64,000 nucleotides of DNA from Atkinsonella hypoxylon (Eukaryota; Ascomycota; Sordariomycetes; Hypocreales; Clavicipitaceae), in the NCBI GenBank assembly GCA_000729835.1, contig JFHB01000003.1:248001-312000 (forward strand), given 5' to 3'. Under the pieces are notes generated by a model, which was given only the letters and a program-made list of their open reading frames with translations, had not been told where the DNA came from and searched no databases. The translations under genes were made by a program, and so were the position numbers. How positions within the stretch are numbered: position 1 is the first letter of the stretch; the number at the start of each line of letters is the position of its first letter. Below are positions 36,301 through 46,168 of the stretch, one piece after another.

Positions 36301-36392
36301 ATGACGAGGAAGAAGAAGGATACGGCCGTGACAGCTACGACGGTCGCCGCCAGCAGGGCGGATACGGCGTTGGTAGTGGCTACGGGTATTAA
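33325..36392 (+). CDS. het-c: HET-C heterokaryon-incompatibility family protein
   Basis: Five exons, 33325-33448, 33540-34097, 34240-34419, 34493-35037 and 35124-36392, giving 891 residues. Residues 1-25 are a signal peptide (LVGLIVLVALVSPAAAF). The HET-C core follows: WRHGDIEDVLLTLAMAQ, FNKIMVSRVYFGNWLRDYSQAID, LHCLEGDFLAHSNYCELALIELGE and FGGVDFLHSVVGE. From about residue 730 the chain is low-complexity Gly/Tyr/Ser/Gln (SYGQSQ, GYGQSQ, GYGHSQ units), then Gly/Tyr/Arg/Asp to the end. Neurospora het-c alleles trigger heterokaryon incompatibility, with glycine-rich tails also present. An 18-bp exact duplication (35583-35618) repeats TGLKLP. Whether this species uses it for allorecognition is unknown. 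Confidence 0.93.
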
Positions 36393-37921
36393 GCTGCATG
36401 GTAACTGGCATACGTGCAGAGAACACTGTCCGACAAGAATACGCGGCTGGGAATCTGGACAATGCAACAAGTGTATCAAAGGGCCCACGTGCGGTTGGAC
36501 GCGCATGGCGACGCGATGAGGCGAGGCGTGAGGCGTGAGGCGTGAGGCGTGAGGCGTGAGGCGTGAGGCATGTGAGTGGTGTGAATTGCTAAAGTGAATA
36601 CGCAAGGGACGTGGATATGTTGACTAGGGTTTTGATTTCCGTAGGTACATCCTATATCTATGGTTGCAAATAATCACGTGGCCCTCAAATTGCAGAGCAG
36701 GAATATCCAACTGCCGTCGCAAAGGCGCATGCCTGACGTGCGCTAGATCTGCCACGGCGATGAGCCGACGCGGTCGGTGCGGGCTGTTTGGATTATATAC
36801 GTCAATCCATACGGAATAATCCATAGGGTAACTATTCCGTATACCATCTTGATATACCGACGCTGGCATCTTAGCCTCGCAACCCCGTGGTTGGGGCGTG
36901 ACGACAAATTTTGTTAATAGTAAGTAATAGCCTAGCCAATCGTGAGGCCCGGGAGCGCCTTGCTGACGATGCCTTCAATCGCCGGCGAGAGGCTCAGCGG
37001 AGCCGCTGTAAATGTGAGACTGCCGCGTGAACGAGGTAGGTAGGTAGGTACCTTAGTTAGCCTTTATAACACAACCGCCGCGCTTTCCGGCAACGCCGCA
37101 CGCCTACGGAATACAATCGCAGCCAGTTGGGCGGCCTTGTGGTCCCAGCCTTTCCTTTCCTTCCATTGGTGGCCACCAGATAGACCATTGGACCGTTCAG
37201 CGCTGGCGGTTGCAGCTCTTAGCGGCTTTTAACTAGTTAACTACGGAATACTTCCCAAGCTTCTTCCCCCTCCACCCCCATAATTATATCCACGTTGCCT
37301 TGTTGGCAATGCTTTGTCTTTGTGTATCAGAGCATCCAATCTTCGCCGAACGAGCCATCAGCGCCTTTGCACGCCATTCCTACACTCTTCGTATCTTCAA
37401 CTCCTCCTCACCACGGTCGACGGTCGACGGTCGACGGTCGACGGCTTACGCCTTTTATTCCCACCCTTGTTATCGCCGTGACCGTCGATTTGCCGTTAAT
37501 TTGCAAACGGTTTCGACGCCGTCGCCCTGCGCCGCCCGCAATGTCATTCCTTTCACACCTATAGCGAAACATGAGTTGATGAAAGAATGTGTATGTCGCC
37601 CTAGACTCAGACAACTCGCTATTTGACCCCAAATTCTCTTTGCTCGAAATCTAGAGCGGCGGGAATATATGACTGGCGCTCTACCGCCAATCATCGGATC
37701 ACTTGCTAACGGATAGTTATCTCCCATGTAGCGCTCTCAAGCCTCCAAAACAACGTGTATGTATGCCTTTGATCCCCTTGTACATCTAGACCATGACCAT
37801 CGCCGAAGAGGCCGACCATGCCTGCTGTTACACCTCCTGCAACTCAACCTTCGCCTTTCATGCTACCTGCTACATGATACCGAAACCTATGTGATCAATG
37901 TCGTTGCTGACTGCCTCGTAG
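36393..37921. other. Intergenic region het-c 3' side to RING gene 5' region
   Basis: Contains a 7-bp tandem repeat (36523-36571), four TACGGARTA copies (36810-36818, 36833-36841 reverse, 37105-37113, 37242-37250), a GTAG run at about 37037-37053 and a GGTCGAC repeat at about 37413-37443. The last few hundred bases probably hold the leader and missing first exon(s) of the RING gene. Confidence 0.5.
36523..36571. repeat. 7-bp tandem repeat (GAGGCGT)6 plus variant
   Basis: Six perfect GAGGCGT units followed by GAGGCAT, about 130 bp past the het-c stop, probably in its 3' UTR. Confidence 0.9.
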
Positions 37922-39885
37922 CTTTCTGTTCAGCAATCCTGGTTGGAATGGCGAGGGAACAATTGCAACGACTATATCCAGGAATCTCTCACAACAGACG
38001 GTTCGCCTCCCTTCGAAGCCAGACGCGGCCATGCCGTACCATGTTGTGCTTCATTATACACGCTGACAATATCCCGGACAGAGCCAGCTGGTTTACGAGC
38101 AAACCATCGACAAAAACTTAACCACGTTGTCGACGGGAAACACCGGCGTTTACGAGAGCTTGATTCAAGGTCTTCTCTTCGTTCCCGACATCACTTCCGT
38201 TCCGTCCTGCGATGTGCAACAATACGATTCTATTCCGCGTAACGTTACCCGCAGAAAGAACTTGCCACCTGCAAACTTCAACCTGATTGCTATAGCGCCA
38301 TGGTTTAGCAGTGACTGCACACAAGCATATCTTAACTCCGCTTTGCAAGGACCTGTGAGGGCCTTCGTCTTCTACAAACCCAACAATTCCACCAACAAAC
38401 CTCAAGAAGGGGATTCGCCAGTGTGGAATCTCGGCGACGGAGGAGCTTGGCGATCGAACCACCATTTTCCTATTTTCGCCATTCCAGGACGGCAGGGCCA
38501 GAAGATTATGACACAATTGAGCTTGTACTCTGGAGCCATCAGTCAAGTTCCCCATGGCAACGAAATTAAACAGTTATACAACATCCAGTGGACGACATAT
38601 CTGCGGATATGGACGCGACTCACTCTGGATCGGCCTACCAAGCCGCCTGCTACTTGGGCTTTCATTCTCATTGTGATAGGGGCACTACTGTCTGTAATTC
38701 TCGTCGTGTCCCTGATCATGCACTTTATCCAACGACGAAATCGAATTTCATTAAGACGGCGGGTTCAGACTGGCGAGGTCGATCTTGAAGCCATGGGAAT
38801 CAAGCGTGTCACAGTTCCTGCCTCGCATGTTACACAGTTTCCCTTATTCACGTACAACGCGGAGGCGGACTTGCTGGACGTACCGAGAAGTCCTCTTACG
38901 CAAAAGACACCATCAGCAGGCGTCAAAAAGACCCGACGAAAGCGTCGTCGCGATAACAGTAACGCGACGTCTGACACACTGGCTCCGTCCGCCCCGAGCG
39001 TGCGCAGCATTCGAAGCAAGAGATCCAACTTGGCAGGTGTCGGCGAGACCACCGCCACCAACTATCAACCAAACTGCCACATATGCCTCGCCAGTTTCGA
39101 ACACCGAGTGACAATCATTCGCGAATTGCCCTGTGGTCATATATTCCACACCGAATGTATCGATGAATTCCTCATCCAGAACAGCTCGTTATGCCCGACC
39201 TGCAAGCATTGCATGTTACCGCGGGGGTATAGTCCCAAAATTACCAACGGAATGGTGCGCCGGGAACGAGCATTACGACGATTACGAGAGCGAGTGGACT
39301 TGGAGGAGCTGTCTATTGTATCTCAGGACACGAAATTAAAGACTTGGAGCAAAAAGCTATTTACTTCATCGCATTCGGGCAGTCCGCCGCCGAGTCAGGT
39401 GGACAACATCCCATTGAAGATACTTACAGCTCCCAGGAAGGATGCAGATGTTGGTGAAAGTCCGAGGTCGACAGACATGGATGAAAGCAATTGCTTGTCC
39501 TTATCTCTAGGTCGATTAATAGACTCGACAACACCAGATTCTGCAGACATGACACCTTCGTCGTCTGCAGTCACAAAAGCGCGACCGCGAAAGGTGAAGC
39601 CTAGAGGTCCAAGAGTGCTGCCTACACAACCAGAAGATGCCGAGCTCAAGATGAACCCCACGGCACCCAACAGGCGCGGCAGCCCATCCTCTTTTGCCCG
39701 AGAACGCATGCGACAAATTGCTGACAACAACGCCCCCTTTGATGATCCCGATCGTTCTCGCCCTAAATGTGAGTTTCACGCTTGACAATGTAGTGAGCAA
39801 CCGCAAGATCAGCGTAGTTCCTATTTACTGACTCACAATTGCAGGGCGACGAGCAATCTCCAAGGCATTTCCAGGCTTCAATTAG
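37922..39885 (+). CDS. Transmembrane RING-H2 ubiquitin ligase, PA-TM-RING type (5' end unresolved)
   Basis: Supported exons are 37922-38035, 38082-39768 and 39845-39885 (614 codons, consistent phase). The last intron is a clean GTGAGT...GCAG joining RPK to WRRAISKAFPGFN. The N-terminal 180 or so residues are luminal-looking (LQGPVRAFVFYKPNNST; FPIFAIPGRQGQKI), fitting a protease-associated-like domain. A transmembrane helix follows (WAFILIVIGALLSVILVVSLIMHF), then a basic linker. The RING-H2 is CHICLASFE ... LPCGHIFHTECIDEFL ... LCPTCK. The tail is long and serine-rich. The family ubiquitylates membrane cargo in endosomes or Golgi. No signal peptide or start codon is assigned; a further exon near 37730-37760 is possible. 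The 46-bp intron at 38036-38081 is the weakest junction. Confidence 0.82.
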
Positions 39886-40705
39886 CACATCTCATCCCGA
39901 TGTTTCGTACGACGAATGACACGGCTATCCCATTTCTTTACAGAGTACATAAGCAGCGCGGCGTTTCCGGCTTCAGTTGAATTAGATTCTGCGTAGGGAA
40001 GATAAACATGGCTACATCATGGAACGGAGGGAAAGGAATTTCAGGCGTCATGAAAAAAAAAAAAAAAAAAAAAAAACCACATTCGGTTACATCTCGGTTT
40101 TTTTTCTTTTCTTTTTTTGGTTCCATGGGGCGCTACCATCTTACTCTGGCCACGACACGTACGCAGCGACTGTCCCGCCAGATTTTTGTTTCATCATTCT
40201 ATACCCATCTTTTGTTTTTATAGGCGAGTTGAATTTTGCGGAGGGAAATAAGGGGGATTTCACTGTGTGGCATGGTGCTGACGCCTTGTATAGTCGGTTC
40301 TTGGAGCTAGGACACATTGGTCTTGGCGGGTCGGAGGTAGCCATTTAGTTTCAACCTGGAAATGATGAGAGGCGTCATGGCCGCGATCTCAGTTATGAAT
40401 AGTGCTTAGCGCTTCCATTTCGTGCAGACTTGGATTGCGCGTGACTGTATTCATGTGCGTGTTGCACGTCCTTGCAAATTCCCCCGTCCCCCATCCTAGT
40501 TCATGACCGTAAGTGACGTCAGGGTAACGCGACTTGCTTGCTTTATTCAATTTTGTTACGTGTTTGTACGACATGGTTGTCAAAAGAGCCTCAGACCCGT
40601 TAAAAAAAAAAAAAGCAGAGCCGTCATAGTACACATTGCTATTTTATACCAAGCAACACCTTTCAATAGGGAATGTTTGCAAAAAGAATACTCCATGATG
40701 TACAT
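39886..40705. other. Convergent intergenic region with A24 tract
   Basis: Between the RING gene and the membrane-protein gene. It has an A24 run (40053-40076) followed by T-rich sequence at about 40097-40119. No gene supported. Confidence 0.6.
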
Positions 40706-42604
40706 TCATCTCCCATTTGATGCGTCTATCAGGCGCTCTTGATCATTCTTGAGACCCGCTCTTGCCATGACGTTTCTCACTTGATCATCTTCAGCGGCAC
40801 GGATTCTCCTCCTCGCGGCCTGTAAGCGGTCTACCCCACGGTTGATTGTCTCGATATGCACAGTGAGCGGGATGTGGGTGGTGCCGAATCCGCTTGTGAG
40901 CCGCGGTTCTGCAACACGGTCTCGTAGATCGCCCAGGTTGGCTTGAATGGATTCCAGTTCGAGAATCAAAGCACTCACTTGGTCCACAGCTGTGGAGCGT
41001 TGTGTGTCAACTTGTCCCAGCAGAGTGAGCTGTTGAGAAAGACTCTGAAGACGACGTGAATTAGCGCCGACCAGGGTCCAGATAGTCCAGAAAATTTCTT
41101 CTCGGCGAGATGACACGCTTGCCGAAGTGCGGGACGTGATATCGTAGATGATGCCCAGATGGTCTTCTGCTTTGGTGAGCAGGCGAAGCACGGCCTGTGC
41201 TTCCAGGATGAGGGACGAGATACGCTCAGACACGAGACCGGTATGCTCGATGTACTTGTCGAGTACAATTCGTTCGCTAAATGGCTGATCGGCGGGTTGA
41301 AAGGGGTAGAATATCCATCGCGTCCATTCAGCCAGCACGGAGGGTGGTGTTTCTGTGTCTGGCGATAGAGAATCTATATATCGTGATGTCCAATGATTGA
41401 TGCTAATGACCGCATCAACTGCAGACCCGACATGAGTGTTGAACTTTTGCAAATCTGACGCTGCCTCCCTTGCGGTTTCGATGTATCCATCAAACTCGAG
41501 CACGAGTTCGTGTCGCGCTTGAATGTCACTGTGTCGGACGAGAGTTCGCAAATCTCTGACCGCAGTCTCTGACCGTTTCATCTCAAAGGGTAGAGAAACC
41601 CCTTCTGCGCTCCGTTCTAGAACCTGCTCAAACTTGGACTGTACACCCATCAAGTCGTCGAATTCCACCGGCTGGGTAGCGGTTGTGTAATTATTGCCAA
41701 AATCAATGGCACCCTTGGGCGGACAAAAAGGCAAGTGAAGTAGCGAAATTCCTGGAAGCCGACATATCGGCGACATAGCAGAGTAAATGGACCTTGTGGC
41801 CACGTTCTGTACTATAATAGCGCTGCCAAAGACAAGATATACGGCGAGAAGCAGTCCAAGCGGATATTTGGCAAAATTCAGCGCAATGAAGAAGATTTCG
41901 CCAGTCCAGACTATAATCCTGAAAACGGCTGACGGCAATAGTGCCGAAACGTGGTTGCCCAAAGCCCGTAAGTTACTCGAGCCTTGAAGGTCTGTAGCTG
42001 ACCTATTCCGAGGAGGGTCATCATCACTGGATGTTGATTTTTGTCGTCGATTTCTGTTCTTCATTGGACTTCCGGTCGACTTCTGGCCACGTCTTGCACC
42101 CAAGTATTCCTCGTATTCCCCTTCGTAGCTCGTACTCATGCCAAAGGGCTTAACGGTCCTGGAGCTGGTCCCGCTACTTCGTCTTGGGCCATCGGTATCT
42201 ATCAGCGGCATCTTGAACTGCGGATTCGGCGTGCGATGTCCTATTTGTTGCCTGGAACTGGCTGTCGAGATGACGCTTGGACGAAAGGGTTCTCGGAGAA
42301 TCACTTGATCATCATCTTGGTGCTTCACAAAATCTCGTATGCTATCCTGAGATCCCGATCCAGACTCTACGCTCATATTCCCTTGAGAGGGTAGTTGTGA
42401 GGGAAATCCGGATGACGGCTGGCTACTGGATAGAGGAACGAGTATATCGTCGCCCATGGATGGCAAGATGGTGGTATCAAAACTGTCATGTTCGCCCTCA
42501 ACCATTCGCCATGACCCATCAACCGGTAGAGATGCCTCTGCCTGCAGGAGCAATGAAGTCTCCGCCTTGACATTACCAGAGCGGCGGCGGCGTGCCGTCG
42601 ACAT
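40706..42604 (-). CDS. Conserved-looking membrane protein of unknown function
   Basis: A single uninterrupted ORF of 632 residues, unusual here as most neighbours have introns. I do not recognise the family. Residues 1-215 are hydrophilic, serine- and proline-rich and probably disordered. Residues about 225-268 contain two hydrophobic stretches (VFRIIVWTGEIFFIALNFA; LGLLLAVYLVFGSAIIVQNV), likely a membrane hairpin or two helices. Residues about 320-632 are mostly helical and charged (FEQVLERSAEGVSLPFEMK; ILELESIQANLGDLRDRV; RLQAARRRIRAAEDDQVRNVMARAGL), suggesting coiled coils. This plan resembles fungal organelle- or nuclear-membrane anchors, but no function is claimed. The length, uniform codon use and clear start indicate a real gene. 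Confidence 0.8.
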   Translation of the reverse strand: MSTARRRRSGNVKAETSLLLQAEASLPVDGSWRMVEGEHDSFDTTILPSMGDDILVPLSSSQPSSGFPSQLPSQGNMSVESGSGSQDSIRDFVKHQDDDQVILREPFRPSVISTASSRQQIGHRTPNPQFKMPLIDTDGPRRSSGTSSRTVKPFGMSTSYEGEYEEYLGARRGQKSTGSPMKNRNRRQKSTSSDDDPPRNRSATDLQGSSNLRALGNHVSALLPSAVFRIIVWTGEIFFIALNFAKYPLGLLLAVYLVFGSAIIVQNVATRSIYSAMSPICRLPGISLLHLPFCPPKGAIDFGNNYTTATQPVEFDDLMGVQSKFEQVLERSAEGVSLPFEMKRSETAVRDLRTLVRHSDIQARHELVLEFDGYIETAREAASDLQKFNTHVGSAVDAVISINHWTSRYIDSLSPDTETPPSVLAEWTRWIFYPFQPADQPFSERIVLDKYIEHTGLVSERISSLILEAQAVLRLLTKAEDHLGIIYDITSRTSASVSSRREEIFWTIWTLVGANSRRLQSLSQQLTLLGQVDTQRSTAVDQVSALILELESIQANLGDLRDRVAEPRLTSGFGTTHIPLTVHIETINRGVDRLQAARRRIRAAEDDQVRNVMARAGLKNDQERLIDASNGR

Positions 42605-43842
42605 TCTACGTCGCTCTGAAGTAAGCTGGTAAATCGAGTGACTGGGGAAGCGATGCTGATGCGTAGCTATTAATGCTACTCAAACGGTGCTGTAGTGAAT
42701 GTGGATGAGGTTCTTAGTTTCTTGCCCCCATCAACATAGGACAGGTTATAGATGTTGGATTTATTAAAGTAGCGTCGTCCAATGCGACCAAGAGTATGAG
42801 TCATCGACAAGGTATCGAATGAGAGCGGGGACGGTAGATTGCAATAATGCAGACAGAAGCAGAATTATCAGATTGTCAGAAGTCAATTTAGGCGAGGACG
42901 TCATGACAGTGTGCTATCTACCTAGGTACCTGCCGCAGGCGCGTAAAGTAACAGATGTGAAGGAGCGTGCATGCCGTCATTGGCTCAGAGCTGGCAGGCC
43001 CGGGAAAGAGCACTGGCGTTTGTCCCACCAAATATCAACCAGCTGCTTCCACTAACATTAGTAGTGGTTGATGGCCGCCGGCTGATACATGTTCACGTCA
43101 TAAGAGGCAAGCGCGTGATTTGCGCGTGATCTGCGCATTTGACAAAGCCACCGTGGACTATTCCCAACCGATATCAGTCAAAGGCAGGCTGAGAAATAAG
43201 GCGAGGAGCTACTGCGACAAATGGTATTGAACCCTTCAACTTCAGCCGCGGTGATTTGCCTCGAGTTACCTTGGATACCTAGGCATGTAGGTACGGTGCA
43301 CTTCACGAGCAGGATGAGCGAAACGGGAGCACTTGTTATCTGACTCATCATTCGCAAGACACGGTGATTGCTCCTGCAAGCCAGTTGTTGGTGCAAGATA
43401 TGAAAGGAAAGACCTAGATTAAATTAATAAGAGAACGAAGCGGCTCGACGGAGGCGCTTCAGTTGAGCCGCGGAACCAGGAGTTGCTGGTTCTGCCACTG
43501 CCACTGCCACTGCCACTGCCACTGCCACTGCCACTGCCTCTGCCACTTGTGGACACCTGCAAGCCACCAGAGACGTCTGGCCTTGGCCTCGGCTCGCGAT
43601 TGCCATCAAATGCACATCGTAGCCGCAACGATCGCCACCGTCATTAAACATACCCATTGTTATCACCTCAACACCATTCACCACTGTTCACTTGACGCTA
43701 CTTCCTTCTAGCCTCGAGCTGGAAAAGCCGCTTGACATACTGACCACCCTTCTTCTCGATTGCCGGGCCGTCCTAGACTGCGCTCATTCTCGGCTGCGTC
43801 GGTTGCTGTCCTTTGCTCAACAATTTGTCCAATGTTGTTCCG
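42605..43842. promoter_or_regulatory. Divergent spacer membrane-protein gene / PEX2
   Basis: A 1.2-kb spacer with no supported gene. CCTAGGTA-type palindromes occur near 42918-42932 and 43272-43295. A hexamer repeat lies at 43495-43536, probably in the PEX2 promoter or leader. Confidence 0.5.
43495..43536. repeat. Hexamer repeat (CCACTG)7
   Basis: Seven perfect CCACTG units followed by a CCTCTG variant, about 300 bp before the PEX2 start. Confidence 0.9.
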
Positions 43843-45267
43843 ATGACCGATTCGAGCTTCATTCAAGCGCAGCAACGCGTTGCAGCCCGGCGCCAGGCGC
43901 GCGAAGCAGAGGCCGTGGCGACACTTGCTGCACTCCGACAGGCTTCCCATGCCAGCTCTCGGCTGCAACGCTTGCCCTTCCCCTTCAACAGACTCTCTCC
44001 AGCATGGGAAGCCATGTCGTCACAGGATGGCACACGGCCCGCATTCCGCGTTGCGCAGGTAGATGCTGAACTCCTTGATGGAGAACTCGTCGGCCTTTTG
44101 AAAAATCAAGTCGGCGATGCTCTAAGGTACTTTGCTGGAGGACATCTACAAGACGAATGGTCTGCCGAGATAATGCTGGCTTTGAGAGCCATTTTGTTCA
44201 AGCTGACCATATGGGATCACGATGCGACATACGGTGCTGCACTTCAGAACCTCAAGTACACCGATGCGAGGCAATCGGGGCCCGTTCTCTCACCACCAAC
44301 CAGACTACAAAAGTCCGTGTACGGTCTAATTACCGTCTTTGGAAAATATGCTTGGACGAGATGGGAGGATTGGCTATTACAACAGGATGACGGCTATAAT
44401 CAGCCGAGCCCTGGCATTCGACGACTTTCTCGCTGGACGTCACGATTGACGACTATGCATTCAACTGCAGCATTGGCTTCGTTCTTGATATTCCTCCTTC
44501 ATGGTCGCTACAGAACATTGCTGGACAGAATACTGAGAATGCGACTGGCCCCGCCTACGAGTCAGGTGAGCCGGGAGGTATCGTTCGAATATCTCAATCG
44601 ACAGCTCGTCTGGCATGCACTCACTGAGTTTTTACTCTTCGTTTTACCCTTGATCGGAATCAATAGATGGCGACGCTGGTTGAACAAGACGTGGAGGAAA
44701 ACAAAAGAAATAATCAATACAAATGGGGAAGAGGAAAAGTCGGCAAGTGGAGAGTATGCCTTCTTGCCAGAACGAACATGTGCCATTTGTTACCAAGACC
44801 AGAATGACTCGGCAACGAGCGAAATGGAGATCATGGCTGCCGCTGCATCAAGTGGCGTTATTGGCTCTGCCCAAACTGATGTCACAAACCCATACGAGGG
44901 GATCCCCTGCGGCTGCATTTACTGCTTCGTTTGCCTGGCGACACGGCTCGAGCGCGAAGAAGGTGAAGGTTGGACATGTTTGCGATGTGGTGAGCACGTC
45001 AATAAGTGTAAGCCATGGAGCGGAGATGTACTGGAGCCAGCGTTGCCTTCCTACAGCCCCCCCGCCACCAAGACTGTCGCCTTCACAGACGACGTGACTG
45101 GTGGTATCTTGGAAGAGGAGGTACCTCGACGTGAAAGTGCTGAGCCTGAGGAGAGCTCGGCAGAGAATTCAGCCGAAGATTACGATGATGGATGCGATGA
45201 GGGCTCAGATATAGTAGACGACGTTTCTGACGCCGGATCTGATATCGGATCGGATGCAGGCGACTGA
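43843..45267 (+). CDS. PEX2: Peroxisome biogenesis RING protein Pex2
   Basis: A single exon of 474 residues. The N-terminal half is the Pex2/Pex12 membrane domain: FRVAQVDAELLDGELVGLLKNQV, hydrophobic segments (TAALASFLIFLLHG; LTEFLLFVLPLIGI) and the conserved FEYLNRQLVWHALTE. The C-terminal RING finger starts CAICYQDQ, continues after a roughly 30-residue insertion with PCGCIYCFVCL and ends TCLRCGE (about residues 320-390). An acidic tail follows (EESSAENSAEDYDDGCDEGSDIVDD). Pex2 with Pex10 and Pex12 forms the peroxisomal ubiquitin-ligase channel that monoubiquitylates Pex5 for recycling. The ATG at 43843 (MTDSSFIQAQQRV) is the first in frame. The acidic tail is longer than I would expect. 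Confidence 0.92.
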   Translation: MTDSSFIQAQQRVAARRQAREAEAVATLAALRQASHASSRLQRLPFPFNRLSPAWEAMSSQDGTRPAFRVAQVDAELLDGELVGLLKNQVGDALRYFAGGHLQDEWSAEIMLALRAILFKLTIWDHDATYGAALQNLKYTDARQSGPVLSPPTRLQKSVYGLITVFGKYAWTRWEDWLLQQDDGYNQPSPGIRRLSRWTSRLTTMHSTAALASFLIFLLHGRYRTLLDRILRMRLAPPTSQVSREVSFEYLNRQLVWHALTEFLLFVLPLIGINRWRRWLNKTWRKTKEIINTNGEEEKSASGEYAFLPERTCAICYQDQNDSATSEMEIMAAAASSGVIGSAQTDVTNPYEGIPCGCIYCFVCLATRLEREEGEGWTCLRCGEHVNKCKPWSGDVLEPALPSYSPPATKTVAFTDDVTGGILEEEVPRRESAEPEESSAENSAEDYDDGCDEGSDIVDDVSDAGSDIGSDAGD

Positions 45268-46168
45268 GAAGTGCTAGTTGTTGGTGTACATCATTGTGAA
45301 GCCGAGCGCTGTGAAGGCCTCCAGGAGTGGCACAGGATGATGATGGCGATGTAGGAGAAAAGTCCATGCGCTATAGACAGAGGCTTTCCTGTATCATGTA
45401 TAATAGAGTTGCGAGAAGATGCCCACCATACCCTGATGGACGATCAGCAGGCTGGATGAAGCTTATTGTCACGATGCCGTGCAAAAGCTCACAGGGATCT
45501 GCCACACTACCTTACAACGAAATCATGGTTTTTGCGTGAGATGGGGTGCTACATTCTTTGCCTGTACCAGGGCTGGATTTAGAAAGAAACGCCATGGATT
45601 CATTTAGTATGCCGCCAGATAATATTGCCGGGTTTGCCAGATTTTCAAGGAATGAGATGACATTAGCAGAACCGGCCAGACGCTTTACACAATAACACCG
45701 CAGGCGCAGGCGCAGGCGCAGGCGCAGGCGCTACGGCCCACAAGTGCCGTCGCGGTCCCTTGATGCGGGGCTTCTTGGCACCGGCAGCCAGTCGCGTCAC
45801 GAAAGCTGCAGCTCCCACGCCCTTTCCTCCCTGGCGCGGTGCCTGCCAACAATCGCCATGATGCAGGAGCATCCAGGCCTTCATTCGTCACATCCCTCAT
45901 CCCTCATCCCTTCAAAAAGCCTTATCAACTTTGGAACCCAACACGCCTCAGACCGATCTGCACCCAACTCCGATAGGACACGCCTGAAAGCAGGCAGCAC
46001 GACCACGAGATGCCCCGAAATCAAAGTCGGTAAAATTCCAACAGCTTGCTGCACTGATAGCATCGCTTGTTCCCGACTGCCTCCCTTGCCTCCCTCCCAG
46101 AAGGCCGTGGGCCTCCGCTACTGCTTCAATATCCGGTGCGCAGTTCCGGGTATTCGCCCGTCGTCCAA
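45268..46168. other. Intergenic region with hexamer repeat
   Basis: About 900 bp between two + strand genes. It holds a GCAGGC hexamer repeat at 45701-45731. The last 100 bp are the likely leader of the next gene. No gene supported. Confidence 0.6.

Noticed and set aside
35613..36605. Antisense frames opposite the HET-C tail
   Set aside because: Shadows of the Gly/Tyr/Ser-rich repeat coding sequence.
43424..43711. Frames of poly (CH), (GS) or (VA) repeats
   Set aside because: Translations of the CCACTG hexamer array upstream of PEX2.
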